Assembly: GCA_964389805.1 (NCBI GenBank)
Contig: CAYMFU010000209.1
Coordinates: 1-26,354, forward strand
DNA from: JAGTVG01 sp964389805
Lineage (GTDB): Bacteria; Bacteroidota; Bacteroidia; Cytophagales; Cyclobacteriaceae
DNA length: 26,354 nucleotides
Reading direction: 5' to 3'
In this document: piece by piece, positions 7,618 through 16,015 of the stretch
Position numbering within the stretch: the first letter of the stretch is position 1
Layout: each line of letters begins with the position of its first letter
Translations under genes and position numbers: made by a program
The notes under the pieces: generated by a model
Seen by the model: only the letters and a program-made list of their open reading frames with translations
What the model was told of the DNA's origin: nothing
Databases searched by the model: none

Positions 7618-7938
7618 ATGAAACTACAAAAACTTTCCATTATCCTGGTTCTTATAATATTTAGTCCAGAAGCATTCTCGCAATCTTCACAGGTGTTGAA
7701 TTATATTTACAGCATTTCAGGTAAAAAAACCATCGCGGGTCAGCATAACAAAGAGCCCAATTCTGACCCGGCAAGATGGACTGATTATATTAAAGAAACT
7801 ACCGGTAAATATCCTGCCCTTTGGAGTGGTGATTTCTTATTCAAGCAAGTCAATATCGATGAACGCTGGACGAAATGCCAGGGTGGTGATCTTTTATCTG
7901 TTTTATTTGTCGAATGTCATCTGAGTACATATCGGTAA
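7618..7938 (+). pseudogene. Truncated GH26-like exported glycosidase (N-terminal fragment)
   Basis: 106 codons. A signal peptide (ending EAFSQ) is followed by VLNYIYSISGKKTIAGQHNK and TGKYPALWSGDFLF. From memory, this is how the N-terminus of exported GH26 beta-mannanase-like proteins of Bacteroidota reads: an opening helix, the GQHN strand, then the second barrel strand with PALWSGDF. Family members are typically three to four times longer. After NIDERW (about nucleotide 7872) similarity is lost: the expected helix and strand with a WHACPP-like motif do not follow, and the frame ends after 22 unrelated residues. Neither catalytic glutamate is present, so the product cannot be an active enzyme. 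It lies about 100 bp downstream of the sensor-cyclase gene on the same strand. The break looks like a deletion that joined unrelated DNA. Confidence 0.6.
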
Positions 7939-8009
7939 GGTCACATTGAAATACCGTTATATTTTTATAACTTAGGTTAGAATTATCTGTGGCACCCAAA
8001 GTTCTAATC

Positions 8010-8387
8010 ATGAATTTGTTTAGTAAAGATTTCAAAGTACAAAAGAAACAATACTTCACATATAATCTTTTTATGGCCGTTGTCGTAGGGATAGGTATTT
8101 TCTTTTTCCCCGGTCATTTAAGCACCTTTATCTTATCATTAGTAGCCTACATAATATTTATTGCCTTAACTGCCGGCAGGTTACGACAATTAAACGATGA
8201 TCCTAAATACGGTACTACCTTCCTGGTTATTCTTTATTTGGTTTTTATATTGATGTTTGTCACGTATCAACTATATATTGATGATTTTAAATTATTTCTG
8301 ATAGTTGGATCCATACCTATAGTATTTATAAATGTTGTTTTCTGGCATTGTCTTCTTACTAAAAGGATTTCCCTCAAAAACCAATAA
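8010..8387 (+). CDS. Small integral membrane protein, unknown function
   Basis: A frame with a GTG at 7989 and an ATG at 8010. I prefer the ATG, which gives 125 residues starting MNLFSKDFKVQKKQYF. There are about four hydrophobic helices: around residues 18-34 (LFMAVVVGIGIFFF), 40-56 (STFILSLVAYIIFIALT), 71-90 (FLVILYLVFILMFV) and 96-115 (LFLIVGSIPIVFINVVF). A polar loop AGRLRQLNDDPKYG follows helix 2; this resembles the RLHDxGxSGW loop of DUF805-type membrane proteins, but only loosely. The tail is basic (TKRISLKNQ), suggesting a cytoplasmic C-terminus. It stands alone on the plus strand, 71 bp after the GH26 remnant and 44 bp before the convergent GH2 gene. Function unknown. Confidence 0.6.
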   Translation: MNLFSKDFKVQKKQYFTYNLFMAVVVGIGIFFFPGHLSTFILSLVAYIIFIALTAGRLRQLNDDPKYGTTFLVILYLVFILMFVTYQLYIDDFKLFLIVGSIPIVFINVVFWHCLLTKRISLKNQ

Positions 8388-8431
8388 TAAATACCTAGGC
8401 TCACCAGCAATTACTGTTAAAAGGATCTTTT

Positions 8432-10993
8432 CTATTGAAACAGAACCGTTAGATTAGATTGTTTTCCGTCTTCCGTATTAACCCTGATTGTTGCCTCTCC
8501 GGATTTACCGGGAATGCTTCTCAAAACAACAACAGCTTTTCCATAGAAAAGTGAGTGTGTGCTATCCGTAAAAACATCATGCCCCATCGCATCTCCATTA
8601 GCGACACCCATTATTTTTGCTGATCCCTCAACCATAAATTCCAGATTATCCATTGCTAAAGGACAAACCCTGCCTTCCGCATCAACCATTTCAACAGTCA
8701 CATAACATAAATCCATTCCATCAGCTTTCATGCCTTGCCTGTCAGCAGTAAGCTTCAGGTCTTTAGCCTCTCCAACTGTTTGTACAAGAGACTCCCCAAT
8801 AACTTCTCCATTCTTATAAGCGACAGCTTTGATCTCTCCTGCCTCATACGGAACCTCCATCCATCGCAAACGGTAGGCATCGACGATCTCAAAATATGGA
8901 TCATCCTCATTGTTCTCTGTGACTGAATAATCAATGCCTTTGGCCATTTGCATCGATGTTTTAACCTGGTCAGGATCTTTCTTCTTCTTCCTGCCAAGAC
9001 TCTTTCCGTTTAAAAACAGTTCGGCTTCATCACCATTGGTATAAAGGACAACAGGGATGGATTCACCTTCATGGCCTTCCCAGTTCCAATGAGGGGTCAG
9101 GTAAACTGTGTTATCATTCTGATGCCATAAACTTCTATAATTGTAATAACTGTCTTTAGGAAAACCAGCCAGATCAACAATTCCAAAATAACTGCTGCGT
9201 GCTACATGTCCTTCCTCTGTTTGTGCAAACATTTTACCAGGTACAAAGGGTGTGGGTTCTCCAAGATAATCAAAACCAGTCCATACAAATTCCCCGGCAA
9301 CGAATGAGTCAATTCTCATATATTCAAACTCATGCTCCGGAATATCTGACCAAGGGGCGGCAGTCAGCATGTAAGCAGTGATATCACCGTCATTCTTCCA
9401 GTCGGTTTTAGAAACCGTGGCCGAAAGTTTATATGCCCCGCGAGTGCCAAAAGCAGAGGCTGACTCACTATATATGATTGGCATTTCAGGGTAAGCCTTC
9501 CTAGTGGTATTATATCTGCGACCGTAATTCCAACCTGAAGTTTCCACTGCATCTAATATCTGCCTGCCATCTTCTGAAGCAGAGGGAACATGGCAACCCA
9601 TTGTTGTCGGCCGTGTGGCATCATATTTCCTGAAATATTTAACCATATTGGCTACATGCTCTGCGGCACGCCCATCTTTATCCGTCAAAATATCAGGGAT
9701 CTCATTTCCAAGCGACCACAAAAAGACACTTGGGTGATTCCTGTCTCTTAAAACAAAATTCTTAACTTCTGCCTCCGCATAATTATCGACATATTCTCCG
9801 GTTGAACATTGAACACCAGCCGTTGGGCCATACTTATCAAAAAGTTCATTGAAAACTATGATCCCCATCCGGTCACACAGATCCAGCACCCCTGGTGCAC
9901 AGGCATTGTGACTGGTTCTTAAAGCATTTACCCCCATTTCTTTCATGATCTCAAGCTGGCGCTCCATAGCACGCGGGAAGAAAGCTGCTCCCAGAGGGCC
10001 CTGATCATGATGCATATTCACCCCATAAAGCTGTACTCTTCTGCCATTCAGATGGAAACCGTCATCGGCAGTCCACTTAAAAGTTCGAATACCAAATGAA
10101 GAAGCCTCACGGTGTATCTCTTTATTTCCGTCAAACAGGCTAACAATGCATGTGTATAATTCAGGATGTTCAATATCCCAGATCTTCGGATCTTCAATAT
10201 CTAAACTGAAATTTGAATTTGTAGTATCTCCGTTTTTGGCTGGTGCAATTTTATTCGTCGATATTACTTCATTTCCTGATGGGTCAATCACGGTAATTCC
10301 CACTTTTAATTCTTTATCGTCGGGTAGGAAATTGGCAACTTTAATATCTACATTGATCTTTGCTTTCTGATCACTTACTTCCGGGGTAGTTATATAAACG
10401 CCCCAAACGGGTATATGGGTAGGTTCAACAATTCGCATACTTATTTTTCTGTAAATCCCTGCGCCAGGGTACCAACGTGAATAATGATCCCTGGTATCGG
10501 CTTGAACTGCCAATATATTTTGGCCCCCAAATTCTGCAGCTTCCGTAGCATCTATCCAGAAAGAATTGTATCCATATATCCATGAGCCAACCAAATGTCC
10601 ATTTAAATATACTTTTGGATTGGCCATAACACCGTCGAATAAAAATTGAAGTCTCTTTCCTTCCGCTTCAGCAGGGAGTTCGAAAGATTTTCGATACCAT
10701 CCTTCCCCTTTCCAGGGCAATTTACCGGTATTACCTCTTTCGGTAGGTTCTCCAAAAGGTCCATAGATAGCCCAATCATGTGGCAGGTCAACATTTTCCC
10801 ACGAGGTATCATCATATTTAGGGTCGACAGCTTCTTTTTGGTCTCCTTTAGCAAATTTCCAACCAAAACTGAATTCAGTATTCCAGTGGTTCCCGGGTGA
10901 TGAATTATTCTCAGTAGTACATGCAGAAAAAATTAAAATCAAAAGTCCAAAAGTAAAAAAGCTTGTGATTTGTTTATATAGCTTCATAAGCAT
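8432..10993 (-). CDS. Exported lipoprotein glycoside hydrolase family 2 (beta-galactosidase/glucuronidase type)
   Basis: 853 residues. It has a type II signal peptide with lipobox FSAC (Cys25), so it is probably anchored in the outer membrane or facing the periplasm. Domains in order: GH2 sugar-binding jelly roll (about 40-190; typical opening WENVDLPHDWAI and GWYRKSF), Ig-like domain (about 195-300), and TIM barrel (about 305-600) with YGVNMHHDQGPLG, general acid/base Glu431 in WSLGNE, nucleophile Glu510 in IIYSESASAFGTRG, and GEFVWTGFDYLGEP. Then come a DUF4982-type domain (about 615-740) and a C-terminal Ig-like domain. Length and order are normal for Bacteroidota GH2 enzymes. The specificity (beta-galactoside, glucuronide or other) cannot be fixed from sequence. 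It is transcribed alone, convergent with the small membrane protein; a GH26 remnant and a second barrel-like exported protein lie nearby. Confidence 0.93.
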   Translation of the reverse strand: MLMKLYKQITSFFTFGLLILIFSACTTENNSSPGNHWNTEFSFGWKFAKGDQKEAVDPKYDDTSWENVDLPHDWAIYGPFGEPTERGNTGKLPWKGEGWYRKSFELPAEAEGKRLQFLFDGVMANPKVYLNGHLVGSWIYGYNSFWIDATEAAEFGGQNILAVQADTRDHYSRWYPGAGIYRKISMRIVEPTHIPVWGVYITTPEVSDQKAKINVDIKVANFLPDDKELKVGITVIDPSGNEVISTNKIAPAKNGDTTNSNFSLDIEDPKIWDIEHPELYTCIVSLFDGNKEIHREASSFGIRTFKWTADDGFHLNGRRVQLYGVNMHHDQGPLGAAFFPRAMERQLEIMKEMGVNALRTSHNACAPGVLDLCDRMGIIVFNELFDKYGPTAGVQCSTGEYVDNYAEAEVKNFVLRDRNHPSVFLWSLGNEIPDILTDKDGRAAEHVANMVKYFRKYDATRPTTMGCHVPSASEDGRQILDAVETSGWNYGRRYNTTRKAYPEMPIIYSESASAFGTRGAYKLSATVSKTDWKNDGDITAYMLTAAPWSDIPEHEFEYMRIDSFVAGEFVWTGFDYLGEPTPFVPGKMFAQTEEGHVARSSYFGIVDLAGFPKDSYYNYRSLWHQNDNTVYLTPHWNWEGHEGESIPVVLYTNGDEAELFLNGKSLGRKKKKDPDQVKTSMQMAKGIDYSVTENNEDDPYFEIVDAYRLRWMEVPYEAGEIKAVAYKNGEVIGESLVQTVGEAKDLKLTADRQGMKADGMDLCYVTVEMVDAEGRVCPLAMDNLEFMVEGSAKIMGVANGDAMGHDVFTDSTHSLFYGKAVVVLRSIPGKSGEATIRVNTEDGKQSNLTVLFQ

Positions 10994-11241
10994 AAATTAA
11001 AAAGTTGAAGAATAAAATTACCTTAATTTATTAATATATAAAGTAGATTGTTTCAGGACTTTTAAGATAAAGTGTATTCAAGATAATAAATAACCCAGTT
11101 AGCTTTCACGTCATTTCACCCTTCTAAAGATCCTAAGTAAGCATTGCCAGAATAAAATCTCATCGATCGGGAGTATGGACAGCAAATATTTGAGAAGAAA
11201 TCCACAATTATCTATATTAGAATTCCTATTTAAAAATTGCC

Positions 11242-11355
11242 ATGATTTCAGAATCCAAACGAACCCTAGCTGCAGTCATGTTCACGGATATAGTGGGCTA
11301 TACAGCTATGATGCATTCTGATGAAGATTTAGAACTTATAAATTATGTAAACTAA
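11242..11355 (+). pseudogene. Truncated class III nucleotidyl cyclase (first 37 codons)
   Basis: An ATG at 11242 opens 37 codons: MISESKRTLAAVMFTDIVGY, then TAMMHSDEDLELINYVN and TAA. The stretch RxLAAVMFTDIVGYTAMM is the hallmark start of bacterial adenylate/guanylate cyclases, and its first metal-binding Asp (Asp16) is present. Everything after the first helix is missing, including the second Asp and the Asn/Arg catalytic residues. The product cannot be a cyclase. The stop lies six bases before the ATG of the next gene, so translation of this remnant could feed into that gene, or the fragment may simply have brought a promoter and start region. It is probably the scar of a deletion that removed a cyclase-TPR protein. 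Confidence 0.75.
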
Positions 11356-11361
11356 AGGATT

Positions 11362-13203
11362 ATGAAAATCCAATTCATTTTTTCAGGTATTGCTTTTCTT
11401 CTACTCACCGTTTGCTCTCCCGTACCTCTCCACACCGATGACTATCAGTCATACGTGGAATCGAGAAAAGATGATCTTCGTATAAGCACGTATGTTACAG
11501 CCCATGCCGTAGAACAGCTTCTTTCCACAGCAGAAGGCAGACGGGAAGCCCTTTCAATATTAAAGGCTAATGGTATTAGCAAATTATATGTTGAAGTCTA
11601 TCGTAGTGGCCTGGTTGTATCGCCAGATCTTCTTCAGGAGGTAACTGACTACTTTACCCTTAATGGATTTGAAATTGTAGGTGGGATTGCTACTGTACCG
11701 GGTACTAATTTCGGTATCAGACAGGAAGCGCGCTACGGCTGGTTCAACTGGCAGAATGAAAAAACACAGAAAGACCTCAGGAAAGTTATGGAGGACATTG
11801 CGCACATATTTGATTCTTTCATAGTGGATGATTTTCTATGTACTGCAGATACAAGCCTTGAGTCCAAAGCTGCCAAAGGAGGGAGATCCTGGTCACAATA
11901 CCGCAGGGATCTGTTGACTGAGCTCCAATCTTCCCTTTTTATCGATCCCCTAAGGAAAGTTAACCCGGATATACATATGATCATCAAATACCCACAGTGG
12001 TACGACCGCTTTCATCTTTTTGGTTATGATGTAGTGCGGGAAACGGAATTATACGACCAGGTATGGGTCGGGACGGAAACCAGGAACATGAATACCCAGC
12101 GATTCGGATTTGTACAACCTTATGAGGGATTTGTCAATTACAGGTGGCTGGCATCAATATCCGGAAATAAGATTGGCGGATCCTGGTTTGATCATATTGA
12201 GTGTGACCGGAATGACTTTATTGATCAGGCCTGGCAATCAGTGCTTGCAGGATCTCAGGAATTGTGTCTGTTTAATTATTTCAATATAATCAACGGGCAT
12301 GAAGGACATCATTTACTAAGAATGGATTATCATCATCTGGCTGATCTGGCAAAAACCGTAAAGGAATTCCCGGTTGAAGGAGTATTTGCATACAAACCTC
12401 CCAACAGCAATGCGGGAGGGGATTTATACATTATGGATTATATCGGGATGTTTGGAATTCCCCTGGTCCCAGCTTCTCAGTACCCGGATGATGCAGAAGT
12501 GGTTTTTTTACCCACCCAGGCTGCAACGGATGTTGACATATTTAAGAAAATTCAAAAATCACTGCGGAATGGGACAAGGATTATACTTACTACCGGATTC
12601 CTTGAATCAGCCTCTGAGGGGTCGGAATTATCCAAAATGGCAGGCATCGCACCACCAGTAATTTCTAAACCACTCAAGGCACAATACGTGATAACAAACG
12701 ACAAGAATGTTGAATTGGACTTACCATTGGAAATGGAATCCAGGCTCGCTGTCAGTTCAGCTGAAATTATGCTGGAAGCCCTGGTAGAGGACGAGAGCAT
12801 TCCTTATTTAACAGGAAACAAAGAAAATAATATTTTTGTTCTCAATGCGCATACCTTCTCACAGGCGGATTTTGATGCTGTTGGAGAAGTTTTACTTTGT
12901 CCGAAACCACTGGGGATGCTGAAATTGCCGGAACAATGGGCCAACAAAATCCGTGAAGTGTTTAATACCACATTACATTATCATATGGATGCTCCGGTAA
13001 AAGTGTCACTGCAAACCTTAGGGAATGGGGATATAGTGATCCATAATTACAATGATGAAGAAATTGAAGCAAGGCTTAAACAGGTGAATGGTCAATATAT
13101 TGATGTGATCACAAAAAAGGAAATATCCATCGAAAGCGGAGTCGCATTATTGAATATGGCGGCCAGGTCAAAGGTTTGGTTAAAATCAATAGATGCTCAA
13201 TAA
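11362..13203 (+). CDS. Exported TIM-barrel-like protein, putative glycoside hydrolase of unknown family
   Basis: 613 residues. A hydrophobic N-terminus with LLTVCSP (Cys18) suggests a lipoprotein. Residues 40-345 read as a TIM barrel: strands such as ISKLYVEVYRSGLVV, FEIVGGIATVPG, DSFIVDDFLC (Asp156/157), IHMIIKYPQWYDRF, YDQVWVGTETRN (Glu239) and GGSWFDHIEC end in acidic and aromatic residues, as in glycosidase active sites. Residues 355-490 resemble the GATase-like (beta-galactosidase trimerisation) fold of GH42-type enzymes: VEGVFAYKPPNSNAGG, AEVVFLPTQAA and GTRIILTTGFLES. A small beta domain (about 545-610) closes the protein. I cannot assign it to a known GH family; Asp156 or Asp157 and Glu239 are only candidates for catalysis. 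It follows a cyclase remnant by six bases and is convergent with the nitrilase-like gene. Confidence 0.75.
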   Translation: MKIQFIFSGIAFLLLTVCSPVPLHTDDYQSYVESRKDDLRISTYVTAHAVEQLLSTAEGRREALSILKANGISKLYVEVYRSGLVVSPDLLQEVTDYFTLNGFEIVGGIATVPGTNFGIRQEARYGWFNWQNEKTQKDLRKVMEDIAHIFDSFIVDDFLCTADTSLESKAAKGGRSWSQYRRDLLTELQSSLFIDPLRKVNPDIHMIIKYPQWYDRFHLFGYDVVRETELYDQVWVGTETRNMNTQRFGFVQPYEGFVNYRWLASISGNKIGGSWFDHIECDRNDFIDQAWQSVLAGSQELCLFNYFNIINGHEGHHLLRMDYHHLADLAKTVKEFPVEGVFAYKPPNSNAGGDLYIMDYIGMFGIPLVPASQYPDDAEVVFLPTQAATDVDIFKKIQKSLRNGTRIILTTGFLESASEGSELSKMAGIAPPVISKPLKAQYVITNDKNVELDLPLEMESRLAVSSAEIMLEALVEDESIPYLTGNKENNIFVLNAHTFSQADFDAVGEVLLCPKPLGMLKLPEQWANKIREVFNTTLHYHMDAPVKVSLQTLGNGDIVIHNYNDEEIEARLKQVNGQYIDVITKKEISIESGVALLNMAARSKVWLKSIDAQ

Positions 13204-13301
13204 ATATACTAAACGAATATTTCAACAATCCCCTATCCTCAAATTCATTTCGCCTGGACGCGATCCATTCATCACCGATGATTTATTGAAGCTAATGTGA
13301 A

Positions 13302-14120
13302 TTATAATTCCAGATCATAGATAAAGATTTGCTCGCCTGTACTATCCGCAGTCTTTGTCCGCTTCCCCTCAGAATTTATTATTCCCGATCTTGCATTTAT
13401 CTCCTTGCTCCCATGTGCTGCGTTAACTTCTATGATAGGCATTTTCAGGGTCATAGCCCATAATTCGACAGAGGCCTCATGAAAATCTTTATACGTCAAA
13501 TTTGTGCCTGAATTAATAATATGGAAAATTACCTTAGCGCCCGCTTCCTGCATCTTCCAGGGCAAATATGGATTTGGAATTGTAGTATAGCCTGGTGTCG
13601 CCCATAAATCATTACATATCAAGATCCCAAACTCAACATCTTTTACAGAAAACGTTTTTACATTGCCCTGCACATATTCCATCATTTCTCCTGTCCCGGG
13701 ATTTTCCAAAGGACTACATGTCAATATTTTGGAATAGGCTCCAAGAAATGTCCCATCAGGCAAATATACCCTGGCCTGATTATAGCAATATTCCTTCCCG
13801 TCTATGCTTTCTTTGTAACAAGTCCCTAATACGAGGCCTATATTTAAGTTTCTGGCCACTTCCTTAACCCGGACCAATGATTTTTTTAGTTCATCCCCAT
13901 CGAACTGGGAAGTATACCCTGATAAAGAACCCTCTGGAGTAATTAAAAAATCAATATTCTGGTCTTTCAGGCTATTCAGATATTTTACAATAGTGGATTC
14001 ATTTTCTTCTATATTGCTAGATACATCCATCTGTAATCCTGCAATACGGAGATTGTTTTGTGCCATTGCTGTAATGCTTAGGAAGGTAAGTAAGAATAAT
14101 TGAAATAATTTTTTCACCAT
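13302..14120 (-). CDS. Exported carbon-nitrogen hydrolase (nitrilase superfamily)
   Basis: 272 residues. A cleavable signal peptide (MVKKLFQLFLLTFLSITAMA, then Q) is followed by one nitrilase-superfamily domain. The Glu-Lys-Cys triad is visible: Glu63 in TPEGSLSGYT, Lys131 in GAYSKILT and Cys169 in GILICNDLW. Members cleave or form C-N bonds of amides, nitriles or carbamoyl compounds; the substrate here is unknown. Most relatives are cytoplasmic, so a clear Sec signal is notable and implies a periplasmic amide substrate. The length fits the core domain without extensions. The gene is alone on the minus strand, convergent with the 613-residue gene (98 bp gap), with overlapping inverted repeats just upstream of the start. 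Confidence 0.88.
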   Translation of the reverse strand: MVKKLFQLFLLTFLSITAMAQNNLRIAGLQMDVSSNIEENESTIVKYLNSLKDQNIDFLITPEGSLSGYTSQFDGDELKKSLVRVKEVARNLNIGLVLGTCYKESIDGKEYCYNQARVYLPDGTFLGAYSKILTCSPLENPGTGEMMEYVQGNVKTFSVKDVEFGILICNDLWATPGYTTIPNPYLPWKMQEAGAKVIFHIINSGTNLTYKDFHEASVELWAMTLKMPIIEVNAAHGSKEINARSGIINSEGKRTKTADSTGEQIFIYDLEL

Positions 14121-14128
14121 TTCTTAAG

Positions 14129-14153
14129 GTTAGTTTATAACCTAAATTAGGTT
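14129..14153. repeat. Two overlapping inverted repeats upstream of the nitrilase-like gene
   Basis: GGTTA-GTTTA-TAACC (14129-14143) and AACCTA-AAT-TAGGTT (14139-14153) share the AACC arm, so the two dyads are mutually exclusive as hairpins. They begin 9 bp upstream of the minus-strand start codon at 14120. They could be an operator or two alternative 5'-leader structures; the short arms leave chance open. Confidence 0.35.
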
Positions 14154-14271
14154 TCATTAAATAATAATCCTAGAAAAGTAAATGATATTGAATCATGTCA
14201 TTAAAACAAAGCTTTTTCAATCCGGATGAGAAAATGAATTGCAATTTAGATAGAGCTTGTCATTCATTCAA

Positions 14272-14715
14272 TTAAAGTGTTTTTACAAAATCATAGTAAT
14301 ACCTGGGTGAATCAGAAAATCGCATCGTACCTTGTACCTGGTCTTCCAATCTGGTTACCACCGCATAACCAGCAACAATAATTTCGATCTGGTATTTTTC
14401 TTTAAATTCCTTAACATTAAGAAGTTCTTCATCTGGCGACAAACCTATTTGTTGTCTAAAAGCCTGTTTTTCTTCTTCTACCAGTTCATCTCTTAAAACA
14501 TCAGGTTTCCATCCCTCTTTATTTGGATTTATAGTCTCCCCAACTATAATATCGAACTCCCCGTCTAATATAATCTTTGTTTCTTCTCTCTCATTAGGAG
14601 CTGATTTTTTCTTAAATAATGCATTCATAAATCGTATTATCTTACCAACAAGTTTACGAGCATTGAAGGAAAGGGATTTATATTCGGATTTTAATATTTC
14701 TTTCTTTTTGACCAT
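14272..14715 (-). CDS. Hypothetical cytoplasmic protein
   Basis: 147 residues, no signal peptide or membrane helix. The N-terminus is strongly basic (MVKKKEILKSEYKSLSFNAR... FKKKSAP) and could bind nucleic acid or membrane surface. The middle is acidic and charged, followed by EFKEKYQIEIIVAGYAVVTR and a tail rich in aromatic residues (SDSPRYYYDFVKTL). The strand-helix pattern suggests a small alpha/beta domain from about residue 48 on (ILDGEFDIIVG). I do not recognise the family. It is alone on the minus strand, with 151 bp to the nitrilase-like gene downstream and a 250-bp gap upstream. A consensus-like promoter (TTTG at 14991-14994 and TAATTTTG at 14961-14968, minus strand, 22-nt spacer) would give a leader of about 240 nt. 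Confidence 0.7.
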   Translation of the reverse strand: MVKKKEILKSEYKSLSFNARKLVGKIIRFMNALFKKKSAPNEREETKIILDGEFDIIVGETINPNKEGWKPDVLRDELVEEEKQAFRQQIGLSPDEELLNVKEFKEKYQIEIIVAGYAVVTRLEDQVQGTMRFSDSPRYYYDFVKTL

Positions 14716-14967
14716 AAAAAATAATTCCGGTTAATATTATCAACATAGATGATCTTAAAAGAGGAGTAAGCGATTACATAAGTATTTTCAGTAGAACTTC
14801 TTATATTATTATTAAAAAACGCCAATCTCATCTAACGGTCCTCACCTGATTAACTACGTTTATTAATAAGGATTTGGGCCGATTTTAATAGAAAATGGAT
14901 CTTAATGATATGAATTATTCTTTGAATAAATTTAGAAATTCATATAACTTGAATTAAAAACAAAATT

Positions 14968-15084
14968 ATGCACCCTTTTCATGTTGAACTCAAAGATTAT
15001 TTCAGAGATAATGGAATAAGATTAAAAGAGGTTGCCAATCTTTTTAAAATAAACTCCGCATGTATTAGTTATATTCTTAATTAA
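14968..15084 (+). CDS. Tiny helix-turn-helix protein or remnant (38 residues)
   Basis: An ATG at 14968 opens 38 codons ending in TAA at 15082-15084. The product, starting MHPFHVELKDYFRDNGIRLK and continuing EVANLFKINSACISYILN, matches the pattern of a Cro/XRE-type helix-turn-helix: a first helix, then KEVANLFKINSACISYIL as recognition unit (the equivalent of sqxelAxxlgvsxsyiS). A full HTH domain needs about 55-60 residues, so helices 4 and 5 are missing; it is either a truncated regulator or a minimal DNA-binding peptide. Its last 8 bases overlap the end of the convergent SDR gene. The upstream region is A-rich, as usual for starts here. Confidence 0.5.
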   Translation: MHPFHVELKDYFRDNGIRLKEVANLFKINSACISYILN

Positions 15085-16000
15085 TAAATCGGTGTACAGC
15101 TTCATCAGCATTATCCTGAAACACTTCATTATTCAGATCAGGGAAAATGATGCTTTGATCAATTACAGGACCTATGACCTGGCCAGGTTTGCTTGCATAG
15201 AAAGTGCCACTTTCAAAAGATTCTTCATTAATTCCATCAACAAACCGTTTCGCACCCTTATCCAAGGAATGAATCATTCCTCTAAGGGGCATAACAATAG
15301 GCATCATAATGTACTTAAACATGAATTTAGAGGCAAAAGGTAATTCATCTGGTGCTGCAGTACCACTGGTAGCCCCCGGACTCATGCTGATAAATCGAAT
15401 GTTCGGTTGTTTTCTGGCTTGAGAAGACATCCACATTGTTGCAACATACTTGACATGACCGTAAGCTTGCATTGCATCCAGTTCATTACCAAAGTAAGAC
15501 CCATCAAGAATCGATGCGAATTCGTCGGCAGTGGAAGTCTTTAAATCCGGGCGTCTCATCCCCATCTTGTCAATGCCCCTAACGGCTTCCGTGCTCGCTA
15601 ATAACGCTACTTTTCTTAATTTTTTATCTTTGAGAAGTTCATCGACAAGAACAACATGTCCCAACACATTGGATGCAGATAATTCGTTCATCCCGGAAGG
15701 TGTTAATCTTCCAGGGGTTTTACCTCCCATCCCGCCTGCATTCATTATCAATGCATCTATCGGTTGGTTAATTGAACGGACCGCAGACTTTACCGACTTA
15801 ATATCCAATACATCCATGATAACAATTTCGAAAATTGGTCTACCCGTAGATCTTTCGAGATCCATTTTAGCTGTGTCTGCCTTTTTTGGATTTCGACAAG
15901 CCAAATAGATTTTTTCCATCCCATCAACTAACGCCAACTGTCGGGCCGTTTCTTTTCCCAATCCAACATTGGCGCCAGTTATCATTATACTTTTATTCAT
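15077..16000 (-). CDS. Short-chain dehydrogenase/reductase (SDR)
   Basis: 307 residues, cytoplasmic. Rossmann fold with the dinucleotide motif TGANVGLG (8-15), a basic residue after strand 2 (ACRNP) that favours NADP(H), the NAG motif at 86-88, catalytic Ser135 in LLASTEAVRG, and YxxxK at Tyr179/Lys183 (AYGHVKYVATMW). The tetrad is complete, so an active oxidoreductase is expected. Length, the NxxGH segment (SNVLGHVVLVDELL) and the long C-terminal part recall the retinol-dehydrogenase/protochlorophyllide-reductase-like branch; the substrate is unknown. The start ATG at 15998-16000 gives the usual few residues before strand 1. A frame-broken small gene lies 15 bp upstream on the same strand, and the far end overlaps the HTH frame by 8 bp. 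Confidence 0.92.
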   Translation of the reverse strand: MNKSIMITGANVGLGKETARQLALVDGMEKIYLACRNPKKADTAKMDLERSTGRPIFEIVIMDVLDIKSVKSAVRSINQPIDALIMNAGGMGGKTPGRLTPSGMNELSASNVLGHVVLVDELLKDKKLRKVALLASTEAVRGIDKMGMRRPDLKTSTADEFASILDGSYFGNELDAMQAYGHVKYVATMWMSSQARKQPNIRFISMSPGATSGTAAPDELPFASKFMFKYIMMPIVMPLRGMIHSLDKGAKRFVDGINEESFESGTFYASKPGQVIGPVIDQSIIFPDLNNEVFQDNADEAVHRFIN

Positions 16001-16015
16001 AGTATTTAATATTAT

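Noticed and set aside
8432..13203. Polysaccharide utilisation locus
   Set aside because: Glycosidases are present, but there is no SusC/SusD pair, sulfatase or AraC-type HTCS regulator, and the genes do not form an operon.
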